From Candidatus Terraquivivens yellowstonensis (GTDB taxonomy: Archaea > Thermoproteota > Nitrososphaeria_A > Caldarchaeales > Wolframiiraptoraceae), in NCBI GenBank assembly GCA_023539445.1, contig JAKCEW010000001.1, positions 177,503 to 241,502 of the forward strand: a DNA stretch of 64,000 nt, given 5' to 3'. Made by a program: the position numbers and the translations under genes. Under the pieces are notes generated by a model that made no database searches, was not told where the DNA came from, and worked only from the letters and a program-made list of their open reading frames with translations. Below are positions 62,844 to 64,000 of this stretch, piece by piece (position 1 is the first letter of the stretch; each line of letters opens with the position of its first letter).

Positions 62844-63486
62844 GCGAGCCCACCTCCTTCGACTCGAGCCTCCTTTTAATACGCTTCAACTTGACGAACT
62901 CGTCTCTTTCTCTCTCTTCGAGGGTCATGGATATGAATTTTATTGAATTCTTGTATCTAGGTATAACGACATGCTCGAGGGCGTTGAGAAGACGCTGGGT
63001 CTTCTTCAACTCCTCGGCAAGTCTAAAGATGGCGTTTTCTAGCTCTGCCGCCTTGCAGACAGTGCTAACCAACTCTTTGAACATGCTGGCCGCCTCGTCG
63101 AGTGAGACGGATGTATCAGCAAAACTATAGGCGCGGCTTGTCTTTTCGCTTTCTATTTCCACTATGGGTATGTTTATTCCTATAACTGTCCTAGATTTTG
63201 CCTTAACGGAAACTGTCTCGGGAACGTTGGCGGCGATGCTCTGCAACCTTAAGGGTCCCATGCTAAGTAGACTTTCGTATAGGGCATTATACGCTTTCAT
63301 GAGTGGTTCCATGAGCTTTCGCCGTGCCTCCTCAGCCTCTTCTATGAGCTCGTTCAGCCTCCTTACGAGTATGTCTCTCTTATCCTCCAATATCCTGTAA
63401 ACGTTTTGGGCAACCTGCAAGGAGCGGCGTATCCTTATCAGCTCCAGCTTCGTTGGCAAATACTTTCCGCCAAAGCTTACGGACAA
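62833..63486 (-). CDS. atpD: A-type ATP synthase central-stalk subunit D
   Basis: 217 aa from TTG at 63486, giving the family-like start (VSFGGKYLPTKLEL); in-frame starts further upstream (to 63513) cannot be excluded. Long antiparallel coiled coil: N-terminal helix (LIRIRRSLQVAQNVYRILED) and C-terminal helix (LEHVVIPRYKNSIKFISMTL), with the variable middle. The rotor shaft that couples A/B to the K ring. Confidence 0.9.
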   Translation of the reverse strand: MSVSFGGKYLPTKLELIRIRRSLQVAQNVYRILEDKRDILVRRLNELIEEAEEARRKLMEPLMKAYNALYESLLSMGPLRLQSIAANVPETVSVKAKSRTVIGINIPIVEIESEKTSRAYSFADTSVSLDEAASMFKELVSTVCKAAELENAIFRLAEELKKTQRLLNALEHVVIPRYKNSIKFISMTLEERERDEFVKLKRIKRRLESKEVGSHAG

Positions 63487-63539
63487 TGCCCACCACACCG
63501 ACCGAAAACCCACGTATTAATATACATTTGATTGTGGTC

Positions 63540-64000
63540 TCATGGTAAAGTGGCTTTCTCTTTCTTTATGTGAAAGACGCATGCATCATGGCCATTATTT
63601 ATGCACTCAGTTTCACTCACGGTCCAATTTCCACCGAATAAGTTTGATAGATAACCTGCAAAAATACCCCTGCGCAGGTTGCCGGTCGGGTTATTCACAA
63701 CACCCGACAGAAAAGTGCACTCAACATGTTTCCATAATTTAACGCGAAACTCCTCCTTCGAAATGACCTCAAGCTCATACTTTGAAAACCAGCCGAACGC
63801 TCTTCCTGTTTGTAAGGCAAGCTCTAGTAATGCTTTTGGTGATGCTCCGGCCTCTAGCAACGGCTTGTAGGTGTTACCTAGGGACTCTCCCACTCCCAAG
63901 CCTAAATGGTATAGGAAAATCGCCGCACCTTCTCCAAATTTTTCATACAGGCCGTTAAATAATCCCTTCAAGTGCGCATAAGTGAATATTGCAGCCCTTT
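63540..64000 (-). CDS. V4R-domain protein (5' end outside window)
   Basis: The frame stays open to the right edge, so the true start lies beyond 64000; a TTG at 63971 also exists but the upstream codons still read as protein. V4R ligand-binding domain: hydrophobic GEGAAIFLYHLGLGVGESLG, then KHVECTFLSGVVNNPTGNLRRGIF and the terminal NNGHDACVFHI. The closing Gly-His-Asp-x-Cys-x-Phe pattern equals that of the 480-aa protein at 19.6 kb. May be stand-alone or the C-terminal part of a larger regulator. Confidence 0.8.
   Translation of the reverse strand, partial: RAAIFTYAHLKGLFNGLYEKFGEGAAIFLYHLGLGVGESLGNTYKPLLEAGASPKALLELALQTGRAFGWFSKYELEVISKEEFRVKLWKHVECTFLSGVVNNPTGNLRRGIFAGYLSNLFGGNWTVSETECINNGHDACVFHIKKEKATLP

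Overview
The window reads as a chromosomal segment of an archaeon of the TACK group, probably a thermophilic relative of the Thaumarchaeota/Aigarchaeota. The lineage is inferred, with no database search. The archaeal signs are Rpo12, eS17, eL40, aEF1B, Alba, Cdc48, FEN1, archaeal CCA-adding enzyme, an archaeal asparagine synthetase, a geranylgeranyl reductase and an A-type ATPase. The TACK signs are a CdvB (ESCRT-III)/CdvC (Vps4) pair, a zinc-containing ferredoxin cut by the left edge, and tRNA genes with introns at non-canonical positions. Genes are tightly packed with many 1-14 nt overlaps, TATA-like boxes often lie 25-30 nt before the start codon (leaderless transcripts likely), and no insertion sequence, prophage or CRISPR array was seen.

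Layout. 1-16 kb: ferredoxin, SIMPL protein, phosphoribosyltransferase, ABC exporter, tRNA-Pro, ROK kinase, a run of RNA/nucleotide genes (CCA enzyme, ThpR, Tmk), Rpo12, a PqqD-like protein, asparagine synthetase, NadE, EVE protein and GlmS. 16-21 kb: cdvB and cdvC tail to tail, then two poorly recognised genes, one with Asp-rich motifs like an isoprenoid synthase and one with a V4R domain. 22-24.6 kb: two tRNAs, the t6A genes sua5 and cgi121, a ThiS/MoaD-like protein, a well-formed C/D box sRNA and eS17. 24.6-30 kb: succinate dehydrogenase (A-C-D-B) facing a Rieske/cytochrome b pair. 30-36.6 kb: radical SAM AmrS, YbaK, a 986-aa FAD/Fe-S oxidase, an isocitrate/isopropylmalate dehydrogenase and two RAM-domain proteins.

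36.7-50.3 kb: A-type ATPase genes H-C, F and E-A-B, interrupted by acylphosphatase, nitrilase, hydroxyacid dehydrogenase, geranylgeranyl reductase, a zinc-ribbon protein, aEF1B, Cdc48 and FEN1. 50-55 kb: an ECF-like membrane protein, tRNA-Val with two introns, a 3-hydroxyisobutyrate-dehydrogenase-like gene, eL40, Alba, a NusA-like protein and AspS. 55-60 kb: a complex I-like operon B-C-D-I-x-A-H with an enlarged NuoI and an unknown gene. 60-64 kb: small membrane proteins, rhomboid protease, ATPase D and K with three small unrecognised genes between them, and a second V4R protein cut by the right edge.

The respiratory genes together describe a membrane electron-transport chain: ferredoxin/complex I-like module, succinate dehydrogenase, bc-type complex and A-type ATP synthase, all within about 40 kb. 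The subunits not seen here (NuoJ-N, ATPase subunit I, terminal oxidase) must be elsewhere or missing. The most interesting unexplained items are the small genes inside the atpD-atpK block, the NuoI insertion with its neighbouring 116-aa gene, the isoprenoid-synthase-like/V4R gene pair beside the Cdv genes, the multi-intron tRNAs, and a 59-bp exact repeat between the two ATPase domains of Cdc48.
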